The notes under the pieces are model-generated. The model was not told the origin of the DNA and did no database searches. It saw nothing but the letters and a program-made list of their open reading frames with translations. This document shows positions 35,801-46,900 of a stretch of DNA of 64,000 nucleotides, in pieces (the stretch's first letter is position 1; each line of letters opens with the position of its first letter). Source of the DNA: Diploscapter coronatus (Eukaryota; Nematoda; Chromadorea; Rhabditida; Rhabditidae); NCBI GenBank assembly GCA_964036155.1, contig OZ038423.1:20227249-20291248 (forward strand), read 5' to 3'. A program made the translations under genes and the position numbers.

Positions 35801-38079
35801 TCGAAGTACCCACCAACAACCTTGGTTCTAAACCTACTCCGTTAGTTCTTTCGAAAATTTTCCAAAAAATATGCCTTGCAGACGTGTGTCCAGTTCGGCT
35901 CCCAGGAGTGATGGGGATAGCCTTGCACCCGGCGCAGACATAGGTCAAGACGTCCTTGTACTTCGACTGGAAGGCGAATTCATAGACCGTGTCGGTGCCA
36001 GGGAGTCTAAATTGATAGATGGGGTGTTTACCGGACTTCGATGGAACCGGAATGGCTGGGAACACTGTCAGAGCTGGGACTGAAGGTGGAGGCGTACCGG
36101 GTGGCAGTGGGATCGAGGAGATGGAAAGAGGGGAGGACGGAGGAGAGGAAAAAGGAGAGGAATGAGGGGAAGAAGAGGTAGAAGAAGACGATGATGAGGA
36201 AAGATGAGAAAGAGATGAGAGAGAGGAAAGGGGAGATGTTGACAAATTCGGGTCCTGGTTGGAGCCCGAATTTGCCACAGAAGATGAAGGATGAGAGGTT
36301 GGCACAACACCGTATTGGGAGTACGGTGCCGGACAAGAGAAGGAAACGGAAGGATGAGAGGGAGAAGTGAGATTATGATAATTTGGTTGAGAAAGATTAT
36401 AAGGAGAGAGAGAATGGGAAGAGAGAAGAGAAAGAGAATAAGAGATTGGAAGAGTGAGAGAAGTAGAAGAGTTGGGAAGATAAGATTGGCCCTGATGAGG
36501 GCCGTTGGGATACATGAGATATGAAGGAGATGAACTGCCCTGAGGCAAGTAAGTAAGAGAATGACCGGGAGATGACATGAATAGTGAAGAGAGCTCGAAG
36601 GTTAGATGAGAGTGAATCTTGTCGCGGGTTAACATTCAGTGCTTTATCTCAAACGAGATTTCAGATCACTTTCTCTTTGCTGTTTTTTACTACTATATAT
36701 ACTATCTTTCTTCTTTCTCCCCTTTTCACACTTTCTCGCCTAATAGGCAATTATAGATGATTAGTTAATTAACTAGTGGTAGTGAGAAAGTAGAAGGATA
36801 AAAAGATTAGCGATAAGAGGAAAGAATCACTAGATTTAGAGGGAAAGAGCTACAAAAATACAGTAGTTTCATAACCCATTTATTTATTAAAAGCTTACAA
36901 ATTCACAATATGATCTTTTATTAAAGTACTTATCGACATAGGAAATGTTAAAAGATAACGTACCATCAAATTGGAGAACAGTTTTATCAGTCTTCGTCCC
37001 TACTAATTGTCCAAAATCACATAATGCACGAGTATATTAATGATAATTCAATTCACATAAATTCATAAAAATTCAAATTCTAAAAAATGATAAAAATCGC
37101 CGAGTCGTAATTATCGTAGCTAATATTCTAACGTCGCGACATTTCCTTTAAATTCATTATTATCTTTTCCTATAAGATCATCTTTCAATACATTGTGGTT
37201 ATTTCATGGCTATTTACTCGTTTTTGAACTCAAATGATCATTTTAGTCAGAACGATGCATGATTTCAATCATATTTTGACTTCTTGTCTGGCATAACGTT
37301 GTTTCAGGTTTTTTGTGCGCAATGACATACTTTTGTGCGCAATGACATACTTTTGTGCGCAATGACATACTTTTGTGCGCAATGACATACTTTTGTGCGC
37401 AATGACGCACTTTTGTGCGCAATGACATACTTGATAATTTTTGTGCGCAATGACATACTTGAAAAGTGGTCATTGCGCACAAATATTTTTTGTGCGCAAT
37501 GGCATACACCCGTGTTAGTACAATTTTGTTGCAATTGATTATTGTTTACAAAACAATTCTACAACTTTTCAGTTCGCAATGGCGATCATCACATGCAAAA
37601 TCACTGCCAACGGAGGCGAACAGAATGTAATTGCATGCCCATTAAAAATTGATCGTCCAACTTGTGAATCAATAAAACATAATTTTCAAGTTTCAAATTT
37701 TCGAATATATCTAGATTCCTATCTAACTTCATGATATTTCTAATATTCTAATTTCAGTTTTCAACTTCTTAAAACATGCTAGTGAACTGAACAACAATTC
37801 GCAAAACCATTCAAAAGTGATACAAGTATCCCCATTCAGTTTTAGAGCTAAGAATATTGTTGATCTGCTAAATGAAAATAGATAAAAACTTAAAATAATC
37901 AAAAATTGAATAAGAATGGAAAGGGGAATGAAAGTTGAAAAACGAATGAAAAGTAATTCGTTTTAAACCACGAATCCTTTAAATTTTCATGCTAATAAAT
38001 CGGTTGCAGGTTTGCACTAATTCTTCTGTTTCGACGACAACAAAGTATGAGTTCCATTTCAACGGCGGCATTTCAGAAT
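32878..38079 (+). CDS. Tentative gene interrupted by the MULE (scattered exons)
   Basis: Low-confidence model. A first exon 32878 to about 33079 (MASCIKKDETLS..., ending DKRIQPFTVSFSDT before GTAATG) has coding-like composition. Across the transposon, two short plus-strand pieces have clean splice sites: 37572-37627 (TTTTCAG before, GTAATT after, reading AIITCKITANGGEQN) and 38009-38079 (TTGCAG before, GTAAGT after, reading TNSSVSTTTKYEFHFNGG). The second and third join in phase 0, but the first ends in phase 1 at its best donor, which gives a stop after joining. They may be one gene with a wrong junction, two genes, or a decaying gene. No family recognised. Confidence 0.25.
33319..33327 (+). 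repeat. Left 9-bp target-site duplication (GTGTTAGTA)
   Basis: GTGTTAGTA immediately left of the element. The identical 9-mer is at 37512-37520 immediately right of it; neighbouring bases on either side differ. Confidence 0.85.
33337..33548 (+). repeat. Left terminal tandem-repeat block of the MULE
   Basis: Nine forward copies of a CATTGCGCAC core, most spaced 19-20 bp, consensus AAAAGTATGTCATTGCGCAC, plus one copy in reverse at about 33378-33390 (TGTGCGCAATGGC). The reversed copy pairs with the forward copy before it to make a hairpin with an A/T loop. Confidence 0.9.
34176..36635 (-). CDS. MULE transposase
   Basis: RNase H-fold transposase for cut-and-paste movement of the surrounding element. 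Nine exons join in phase: 35884-36635, 35722-35827, 35577-35676, 35390-35529, 34986-35345, 34818-34942, 34535-34773, 34393-34490, 34176-34346, giving 696 codons and a stop with no frameshift. Residues 1-200 are Ser/Pro-rich. A FLYWCH/WRKY-like C2HC finger follows: C234 and C237 (YVCAGC), H268 and C270 (PHVC). The catalytic triad is D405 (IGDGVHSFHP), D475 (IVLDFE) and E600 (NMAESWH), with the GCLFHYSMA Cys/His motif between the second Asp and the Glu, the usual MULE order. Introns are about 45-60 bp, like those of host genes. Start chosen at 36635, the first ATG of the long first exon. Confidence 0.9.
37313..37503 (-). repeat. Right terminal tandem-repeat block of the MULE
   Basis: Mirror image of the left block: reverse-orientation copies of the 20-bp unit (GTGCGCAATGACATACTTTT), six at exact 20-bp spacing (one with GACGCAC instead of GACATAC, as in the left block), two more near the end, and one forward copy at about 37468-37481 forming a terminal hairpin. 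Confidence 0.9.
37512..37520 (+). repeat. Right 9-bp target-site duplication (GTGTTAGTA)
   Basis: Exact copy of the 9-mer at 33319-33327, directly after the ACACCC end of the element. Confidence 0.85.
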
Positions 38080-40174
38080 GTAAGTATGTTTGTTAGAAAT
38101 TTAGAAGCAAACTCATTGACTTGAAGAATAACAAGATTTGAGATTTCAAGTTCTCGATTCGCTACTGGTCATATCGATATTCTAACCATTTTTCATTAAT
38201 TTTTGATTTCACTTCTACAACTGACCAATCTACCATGCAAAGCTCCAAACGTAACTGATCTCAAAATTTATTAATAAAGATGGATTTTTTACATAACAAT
38301 TATAGCATACGTGTCAGGAGTGAGTGAGGTTTTTATTTTAAAATTTGAAAGTCGAAGTCGAAGTTGAAATCGAAATTTCAGCTTAAAAACCGAGTCGAAT
38401 TCGCAGTTTTCCTCACAAATATAATAGTTTTGACTAATAAATGGTCCAATATGTAGTGCCAAAATGACAAAAAATCATTTTGGCACATAAAATAAGAGTT
38501 TAAAAATGGTAAATTTTGAGTTATTTTTCCGGAAAGTTGGAAAAATATTCGAGACTCCGACCAATTTTAACTCAAAGTTGGAGTCTAGGGTTCAATTTTG
38601 AGAATTTTGAAATCGAAGTTGAGGTTGGTGCAACCCTAATACACGTGTTACTTAGATGCGCAGAATTATGACACGAGGAGCAGGTATAAAGAATGATATG
38701 AATATTATTTTTGCTCATCAAAATCATATTTCCATTTTCTAGTTCTTCGTCTACTTACAGAAAAGAAGAAACGACGAAGGTCAGGGACAGACAAAAAAGA
38801 AAGAAAAAAGAACGAAAATAGATAGGGAAATAGAATGGGAAGTGGAGAGAGACAGAGAAAGGGGCAGAGAAAGGCGCTGCTTGGTACAAGAGAGTACGAG
38901 GCAGGGCCTAGCCGCCTCGAGTCTCCCCCTTCTGCTCGCTATTTCGCCCTCCCCTATTCCCTCAACCAGGCAGCACGGCCTTCCTCCCTCTCCCCCAGTG
39001 CCCACAGCCGAAAGAGCCATTCTACTTCGGCAAATCGGCACATTTTTTGTCTGTATTTTGTTATCCAGATTTGTATTTATAATTACACCTTGTCTCCGAT
39101 TGATCGTCCCCATCAGTGTGTAGTAGATTTCGAGATTTCTCGGCCATCTTCCAGCACAATTGTGGTGGTATTTTTGCTCCAACTCAGTGAAATATTCCTG
39201 CATTTCATCACATGACCTAACATATCAGTGCTCAAATCTGTACTAAATGTTGAAATGTTGCATCATTTGTCTTTTAGAAAGGCTAAAATCAGTGAATTCT
39301 GAAAAAAAAAACCGTATTATAAAGTTCTAATCCATCCAAAGGTTCATATAAACTGCATAGCTGCACATTAGATTAGTCTGCGAAATGACTGATTTCTCAA
39401 TTGCATTCATTATCTATTACATCTCGCAAAGAACTTTTTCGATTTTCTAAGCACCTATTCCGTTTTTCTTAGCAGTGCAGTTTTTCGAGTAATCGATTTT
39501 TTTCGAGGTCGCTATTGTCGAAAAAAACAGTAAGGAGATGGGAGAAGAGAGTGGAAGAAGCGATGCGGCACTATTCAAACATTGATTTTTTTACGAAGCT
39601 TCACATCTTTCTTTAATTCTATCAGAAATGCGAATTTAACGTGTTCTTCTAAAGATTATTTCGAGATTTAAATTTCATTTGGCATAAATACTCATGTGAT
39701 ACAGGATAAACTTCGAGTCTGATTATTTGGTGAATAACGCGATTATTTTGACTCCAATATCTTTCGGCATTTTTTCTTTCTAAATTCATTCGAAATTCCC
39801 TACCGACTCTCAGCTGATAACAGTAATATCTTTAGTGAGCTGCAATAATGGATAGTTAAAGGGGTTTACGAATCAAAATAAAAACAAAATAATCTGTATT
39901 GCGGATTCATAACCAGAATAGTTATGATGAAAAATGTCTTATAATTTCATAAATCAAGTAAACTATCTCGTTCTACTATTCTTTACTTTGAGTTGTTATC
40001 TTGCAATTTTCGCTAAAATCAATTTTTCACACTTGAAAGCTACAATTTTATTCGTAAATGAAAATTTCGATTAATTCGACGATAAAAAATTATTTCGGTA
40101 TAGCTATTCCTCAATATTAAAGTTTCAGCTCTCTATACACGACTCCTATCTGCCCATCTATCAGTCGATGTGAA
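38080..40174. other. Intergenic with GAAGTCGAAGT-type repeats
   Basis: No gene recognised. The stretch 38340-38640 contains repeated GAAGTCGAAGTTGAAATCGA-like wording, a composition met again at 49900-49965. Purine- and then pyrimidine-rich segments at 38760-39010 explain the open frames there. Confidence 0.45.
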
Positions 40175-42792
40175 ATGCGATTCTCGCAGCACAACGGGAT
40201 GTACCTCATTCTCCTTCTCTTTATTCATTTTCCTGCACTCATCCTTTCCTCTTCGTCTCCGTCCACTGTTCCTTGTCGAAGCATCGATGCAATCTTCCAG
40301 AAATCCGCGGACAACAATGAAACTGTAAGTTGATAGCTATCATAAAACATCTCTAGTCAACGAGCAATGCTGCTTTCTTTGTTACATTTCATTACGACAT
40401 GAACGCTGTGCTTCATGAGAAAGCAATGGAAAAGTAGCACTTGCCTATTAGATCTCAAAATATAAATAAAGAGAGTCATACTATTTATATTCAGGCTGCC
40501 TGCAAATGCTTCCCTTCTGGATTCGATTCGAGACTCGACGGAATTGTCATTGGGTATTCATTAAGGGCCATTGTAAATCATCAATTAACCCAACTTTATA
40601 ATTAAATAAATGATGAACCACATAAGAATGATATGTTGAACTAAATTCAATGTAATTTAGATGCTCTGGTCACGTGCTCCCTTCGATATTCAAGGCTCTT
40701 CGCGCTCTGAACGACACCTCGATCGGCAAATTGCGCATCTCGGATGCACTCGTCAACATTCTCCCTTCTGATATGTTCAAGGATGTAAGTATAAAACTCG
40801 TTCAGCATCTAATTACTAATAAAATACTTCCAGATGAGAATGAAGAAGCTGCAGGTAGAGAGAGCAGGACTGGCTGTGCTCAGAGAAGGAGCTTTTGCAA
40901 GTCTTGGAAGCCGACTCAGAGAACTCAGTCTTCGACACAACAACATCAAGAAGATCGAGAAGAATACATTCGATGGCCTTGCGAAATTGCAGAAACTGGA
41001 TCTGAGTGGTACACGAATGACATACGAGTAAAGAAAGAGAATGGAATAATTTAGGTAATCGCATCTCCTCTCTTGAATCCGGGACATTCGACAATGTGCC
41101 AGAGCTGCGTGAGTTGTCCATCAATGACAATGACATCTCTGTCATCGCTGACGGCGCCTTCTCCAAATTGACAGGTCTCAAAAAGCTCTCCATAGTTGGC
41201 AATCAGATCAACAACATCTCCAAGTGAGCATCAGCAGACATGTAATTCATTGTATCTAATTATTCAGGAATATGTTCAAAGGCCTGGACTCTCTGGAAGT
41301 GTTGCAGCTGCAGGGCAACCAGATCACAGCCATCGACTGGAGTGCCTTCAACAATCTCAAACAGCTCAAAATTCTCGACCTCGGCACGAATCATGTCACT
41401 CAGGTAATTATTCCCATTCACAACTCATTAGTGATCTTTCTGTAGGTGGAATTGCGCGGCCTCGACAACCTGCAGAAGCTGTTCCTCAACAACAACAGCA
41501 TCAATTCGTTGAAGAACATTAGCCTGCGCGACCTGCCCTCTCTCGTTCTCCTCTCGCTCGACCGCAACTTCATCTCCGAGATCTACGATGGAGCTCTGTT
41601 CGGATTGGCAACCTCTATCCGATTTGACACCCTCACTTTGGCCGGCAACAACATCAGTCATGTTAGTTTTTTCTTTATTTTTAAATCAACCCTTCTTTTG
41701 ATTGCAGATCGGTTCCCGTGCCCTTTCTCCCGTCCAGAATCTACGCACCTTGGCCTTGCAGAACAACAAACTGACCTCGTTGAATTCCGACGGACAATCT
41801 TATCTGCGTCCACTCAAAAAACTCTCCAATCTGCTCATTTCTGGAAACAAAATCAAGCAACTGAAAGCAGACGATTTGCCGAGAACAATTATGACTTTGG
41901 CAGCTGATCACAATGATCTCGAGAAGGTAAATAGAAATTGAAGTGTTTAGTGAACTGACCGTAAATGAATTCAGATCGAGCAGAATGCATTTACTGGTAT
42001 TTCGATGCAGCGACTCTATCTGAACAAGAACAAATTGAAATACCTCCCGAAGGGCTCGTTCGATTCGTTCTCGTTCGACACGATGGAAGCGATCGATGTG
42101 TCGTCCAACAAATGGGAGTGCGTTTGTGAAGAGGAATGGCTCGGTAAATGGCTCGATGAGGCTGGCGAAAGAGATGTTGCAGAAGGTGAGCAGTGTCTAG
42201 TACTATTTCGATTCACGTCTTACGATTTGCAGGTCCATTGGGTTGTTTGGTTCTGCGTAGTTGTGGCAGTGAGAAGGCTCAAACAGAGGGCAATCTCTGG
42301 GTGAAGCTGGTTGCCTGTGCGCTCGCTGTGCTCTGTATCATCATTCTATTCGCTATTGCCTATCTCTACTACAACGATGGGAAACAGAAGGTAAGTTGAT
42401 CATATTTTTAATCGTGAAAATTCACTAGATAATAATAATATTTCTACCAAGTAAACAACTTTATGATAGCTTATTATCTATAATGTGACTGAAATAGTTG
42501 AGTCCTAAAGTTAACATTCTCAACTAAACAGGATTTCCGAATTACATGTAATTTCATCAATTTATAGCTCCTATTCGCCCGTCCCCTGCAACGTCGCTAT
42601 GCATCTGATTTGACGAAACTGCTGACGGACGATGCAGCGCTGCACTCGACTCCGATAGACCCGGTCATTCAGCCGCAGCTAGTAGCGGGCAAATCACCAG
42701 TCAAGGCCAACAGCAAGAAGCAAGTTCGATTCGAGGGCGTCTCTGCGGTCAGCAGCAATCAAAACCTCATTCTCCTCAATCCAGAAGAGTAA
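40175..42792 (+). CDS. Extracellular LRR single-pass transmembrane protein (LET-4/EGG-6-like)
   Basis: Predicted cell-surface protein. Signal peptide at the start (MYLILLLFIHFPALILSSSS), then a Cys-containing N-cap (ACKCFPSGF, IGCSG) and about a dozen leucine-rich repeats (for example LRELSLRHNNIKKIEKNTF, LEVLQLQGNQITAID, LQKLFLNNNSIN, MQRLYLNKNKLKYLPKGSF). A C-cap follows (NKWECVCEEEWLGKWL ... CGSEKAQ), then one membrane helix (LVACALAVLCIIILFAIAYLYY at about 42310-42370) and a cytoplasmic tail of about 75 residues. Exons: 40175-40324, 40496-40558, 40661-40783, 40834-41008, 41054-41224, 41268-41404, 41446-41660, 41708-41926, 41974-42185, 42232-42390 and 42568-42792. The design matches nematode eLRRon proteins that shape apical extracellular matrix and epithelial tubes; the exact orthologue is not certain. 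A TTTCAG acceptor lies 47 nt before the ATG. Confidence 0.85.
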
Positions 42793-43940
42793 TTTGCAAA
42801 ACAACAAATGCACACCCATTTCTGCATCCTCAATTCTTTCATTTTACGAGCATTTACTTGATCTTCATTTTCATACTAATGCAATCAATTTCAATGCATG
42901 CATCTTCGTCTATCTTTCAATTGCTTTTTTTTAAATTTAGATTTTCATCACTATGTATAAGTAATATCAAATACGAGTCATCATAATTCGGGAGTGGATA
43001 TTGTCCTCTTCTCCCTATACTCTCCCCATTGGCCCTATGTTGTTTTCTTTGTTATTTTCAACAATCTGGTGAACATCTAATTCGAGTATGTCTATGTATG
43101 CTAATCATGTGCATTCGAATGATGTATCTGGCGAATATTCCATTTGGTTTTTTCTTCATTATTTTTTCTGCCAGCTTCTTCATTCTCTACTAGTTCGTAG
43201 TCACTCCATTTTGTGCAGGCTCTTCTTTTCAGGTTAAACTACTTCTCCCATTTTTCATGTTTCTTTTATTTCAGGATTTTTTAATCTCCTATAATGTACT
43301 AAATTCATTATTTATTATCATTTTCATCAATTCTACGATCTGCTGTTATTCTCATCTAAAATTAGGCGAAAAACAATAGCAATAAGAATAGCAGTTGATT
43401 GTAGAATTCCCTGTGTAATGCTGAAATTCAGTTCAGCATTCACAGGCCCATTTATACAGGTCCGAATTTGATCTTATTAACTTACGAACTCTTCTAATTA
43501 TTATTACCCATTTATCTGTAGTCGTGTCAGTTTGTATTAGGTTGCAATATATTCAGGAAAATCATTGAATTATCAAAGTGAGTATTGGTATCGAACAAGG
43601 CTAAATTTTTAACGAGCAATACTCATCCCGATATTTTCAAAATTTAGACATTATGTGTCGCAAAAATTTCTTATAAAACGTTCATTTCAAAAATATTGGT
43701 ATGGAATCCGTCATTTACGGTTTAATAAAAGTACTCTGATATGTATTTTCATCTATACTTTATTCAGATAAAATGAAGAATAAATATTAAAAAGTTGAAA
43801 TAAAAACGAGAAATATGTAGTTACCGGATAAGTAACCAAAAGTGGAGATAGGATAAATTTGACAGAAAATTGAATTATGAGGATCAAAGAGGAAGGAGTG
43901 ATCAGTAGATTCATTCATGTTTCCAGTATGATTTCTTTCT
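42793..43940. other. Convergent 3' region, AT-rich
   Basis: Between the LRR gene (+) and NUP62 (-). No coding exon. Probable 3' untranslated sequences of both. Confidence 0.5.
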
Positions 43941-46900
43941 TCAGTCCTTCACTTCCTTCATCAGACGTCCCACAGTGTCCATGATTTCATCTGAAACTCA
44001 TAATTCGCAAAATGATTTTATCAAGAAAAGACCTTGAAGTCCATAGTTCACATTACTATTGGATCGTCTAATAAATTATCGGAATTCGATATTCTTCGTG
44101 CTAAACTCATACTGTTTCTGGTCAGAGAAGTTGAAAATAGCATTGAAGATGGGGAATTCGGATTTTTAAAATTCTAAAAATTTATTGGATGATCCAATAG
44201 ATACGGAAAAGACATTATTCACTTTTCTTTTCAAAATATTCGACAATAATGACAAATCATGGGTGTGCTTTGATGCATCATTTCAGAGAAATGCAGTCAT
44301 TTTGCAGAATGAATGATTTTAAATCAACACACGCAATTCTTTGGAAAATTTTCTCATTAAAAATCGAAACCAAGATTAAATTCAATTTTTCATATAAAAT
44401 GTTAGTAAAAATAGAAAAATGATAAGACGTTAGCTGTACTGACTTGTATTGCCATCGATAGCAATGAGCGTCTCGACCTGCGTGGTGAGAACCTTCGAGA
44501 TCTGCTCCATCGTCACGTTCTCGCTTCCATCGCGAGTCGCCTTCTTCGTCAGAGAGCGCAGCTCAAATAGCAATCATCACATCTTTATCAAAGTGTGAGA
44601 AAAGTCATTTTAAATGATATTTCTGGGCTTTGCATACAAGGACCTATTCTACTAGTTACCCTCAAGTTATTCTTGCCCTTTTGTGAAAGTTGTCCACTTT
44701 TTTGGAAAAGATCAAAGGGAAGAGAAAAAGAGGGCAACTTCTACAAAAGGGTAAGAGTAACTTGAAGGTAACTAGTGCAGAACGCCCATAAAGTCATATT
44801 TTTATAGGGTTATAGTTATTAAAGTAAATTTTTATCTGAAAATATCTAACCTGTTCAATCATGTCAGTGATGTCATCATCAGAGGCCTTCAGCTGTGCAT
44901 CCACATTCGCCAGCATTTGCATACTGAAAATATTAGTATTATTATTATTATTGAATTGGAGTTTAAATTAATTTTAGAAGCAATGATGGACTTTTGGGGA
45001 AATAAAAGAAAGACAACAGGAAAGGAATTCTTTAGATCCTGAAATATTTGCAGAACTACAAAATTTTTGAGTCATTATATATTAGACGCTTCATGTGCCA
45101 AATGCGTAAAGAATTTCCATTGTAACAAGGAAAACTGATGAGAGAATGCATGGTGAGTTTCTAGATCTTTTAGGTTTACATAAAATTTAAAAAATAGAAG
45201 AATTCAATTTTAACATAGTTCACAAAATAGTCGAATTAGTTGTAATGAATGAATCGCTTACACTTCAGCCCGTTTGAAGTCGGCAGCAGTAGCGCAAGTG
45301 GCATCGAGAGGCAGTTCCCGCTGTCCGCTCTGCCAGTCGGGCAGGTTCAGCTTCTTCTCCAAATCAGTTACCAGAATGTCTAGTTCTGCAATTCAACCAA
45401 TTCAGTTCTGTTATTCTATTCCATCCAACCGCTCTGCTGCTCGTCCACAAACTCCAGATTGTGACTGAGTCTCGCATATGCGTTCTCCAGCTGCTTGAGC
45501 TCCTGATTCGAGGGCAAAATCTGCAAACATATAACAAATATTTTGAAAATTTATCATTTCATTTAGGAGAGACGAATAGAAGCGCGTAATAACGAAAAAT
45601 TTCCAATGTTGTGAAGCCTATTCCACACTTTTACATATTTTCGCCGGATTCATCAAGCGATTCAGACCATATAATTCTTCTGCACCTTCTAGTGCTTCTA
45701 TCATATAAATATCTCGTAATGATATTCACCCGGCTCTTCTCTATGCTCTCCTCCTCTCTCCAGAGCATCTCCGATGTGATTCAGTTGATCACAAACGCCT
45801 TTCCCCAAGCCGGAGCTAGACAACAAACTATGTTAGCCAAACTTCTTACTACAGAGAAAGTAAGCATACACGAATATCAACACTTCTTCGCATAAAAATA
45901 GAAACCGTAATGAAATTCGAAGGCTTGAGAAATTATTTGCGAGAGTGATCGACTATTTCAGATATTAGCTAAAAGAACTGCAAAGTGTACCTGCTGTTCA
46001 TTTTCCCTGATGATCTTGTCGTGGGTGTTCATTTCTAGGGCCTGATTCATGAACATCCTCTCCTGGCCCATCACTTCCATCGTCAGTTTTTGAATCTTCT
46101 GAAGAATCGCCCAAATAATTGATACGAGTGGATTGTGTGAACCTGTTCCAATTCAGTGAAGAGAATGGGCGTCGTGACAGGCAGCGAAGAGAGGGCAGCG
46201 GGAGTGCGGGGGGTCGAGAAGAGGCCGCCTGCAGGGGTGGCCAGTGACGCAGAGCTGAACAGGGGCCCCGCTGAAGTCGTTGCTGGGGCAGTGACCGAAG
46301 CTGAACAATCAATTTTATTGGCCCGAAGAGATTTGCGATATTTTTGCATTTTTAACAATACTTCGTTCAAAGTGAAGACCAATTACCTAGCCAATAATGA
46401 TTTGTTAATTCGGAGATTGCAATTCATAAAACCGACTATTGTCTATTAAAACTAATTTATTTAACATTTCCTAATAGACTTGCGAGATAGAAGAAAATAT
46501 GAAAAGCTCAATTTATCATACTTTCGATTATTAACAAGGGAATTCCCTACATGGAACTAGCGGATCTTGATGACACTTACCAAATAGGGGTTTTCGACGA
46601 CGCTGATCATCAAAATCTATGAGTTCTCTTATGTGGGGGAATTTCCTTGTCACTATTTCGCACTATGATTTAAATTTTCTATCCGAATTTGTAAATGAGT
46701 TTTGACAGGTTGTTCTACGATTCCAATAAAAATCGAATTGGAAACTTACGGACAGAAACTGTGGCTGATGCAGTGACAGAAGGAGTCGTGCTGACAGACG
46801 GGAAGAGAGGGAGACTGGGAGCTGGGGTTGGGACAGAGATGGAGGGGACTGAGGGAGTGGCAGAGGCAGCGCCTGTGAAGAGGGAGGTCGAAGTGCCGCC

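Larger units (their letters stand above)
33328..37511 (-). mobile_element. Mutator-like DNA transposon (MULE) with tandem-repeat termini
   Basis: A 4184-bp element bounded by a perfect 9-bp direct repeat, the duplication length typical of MULEs (8-11 bp). Left end reads GGGGAACGGTCATTGCGCAC, right end (reverse complement) GGGTGTATGCCATTGCGCAC. Both ends carry arrays of a 20-bp unit pointing inward. Between them is a single minus-strand transposase gene, complete and open. The non-coding remainder is an A/G-rich 3' side (33840-34175) and an AT-rich promoter side (36640-37310). An intact gene, perfect duplication and similar termini suggest a recent insertion (inference). Confidence 0.9.

Noticed and set aside
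36028..36524. Other-frame peptides within the transposase first exon
   Set aside because: Ser/Pro-rich low-complexity coding keeps several frames open; only the frame starting at 36635 joins to the finger and DDE exons.
38781..39215. Overlapping frames of 90-140 codons on both strands
   Set aside because: Low-complexity purine/pyrimidine sequence with no consistent exon structure or family resemblance.
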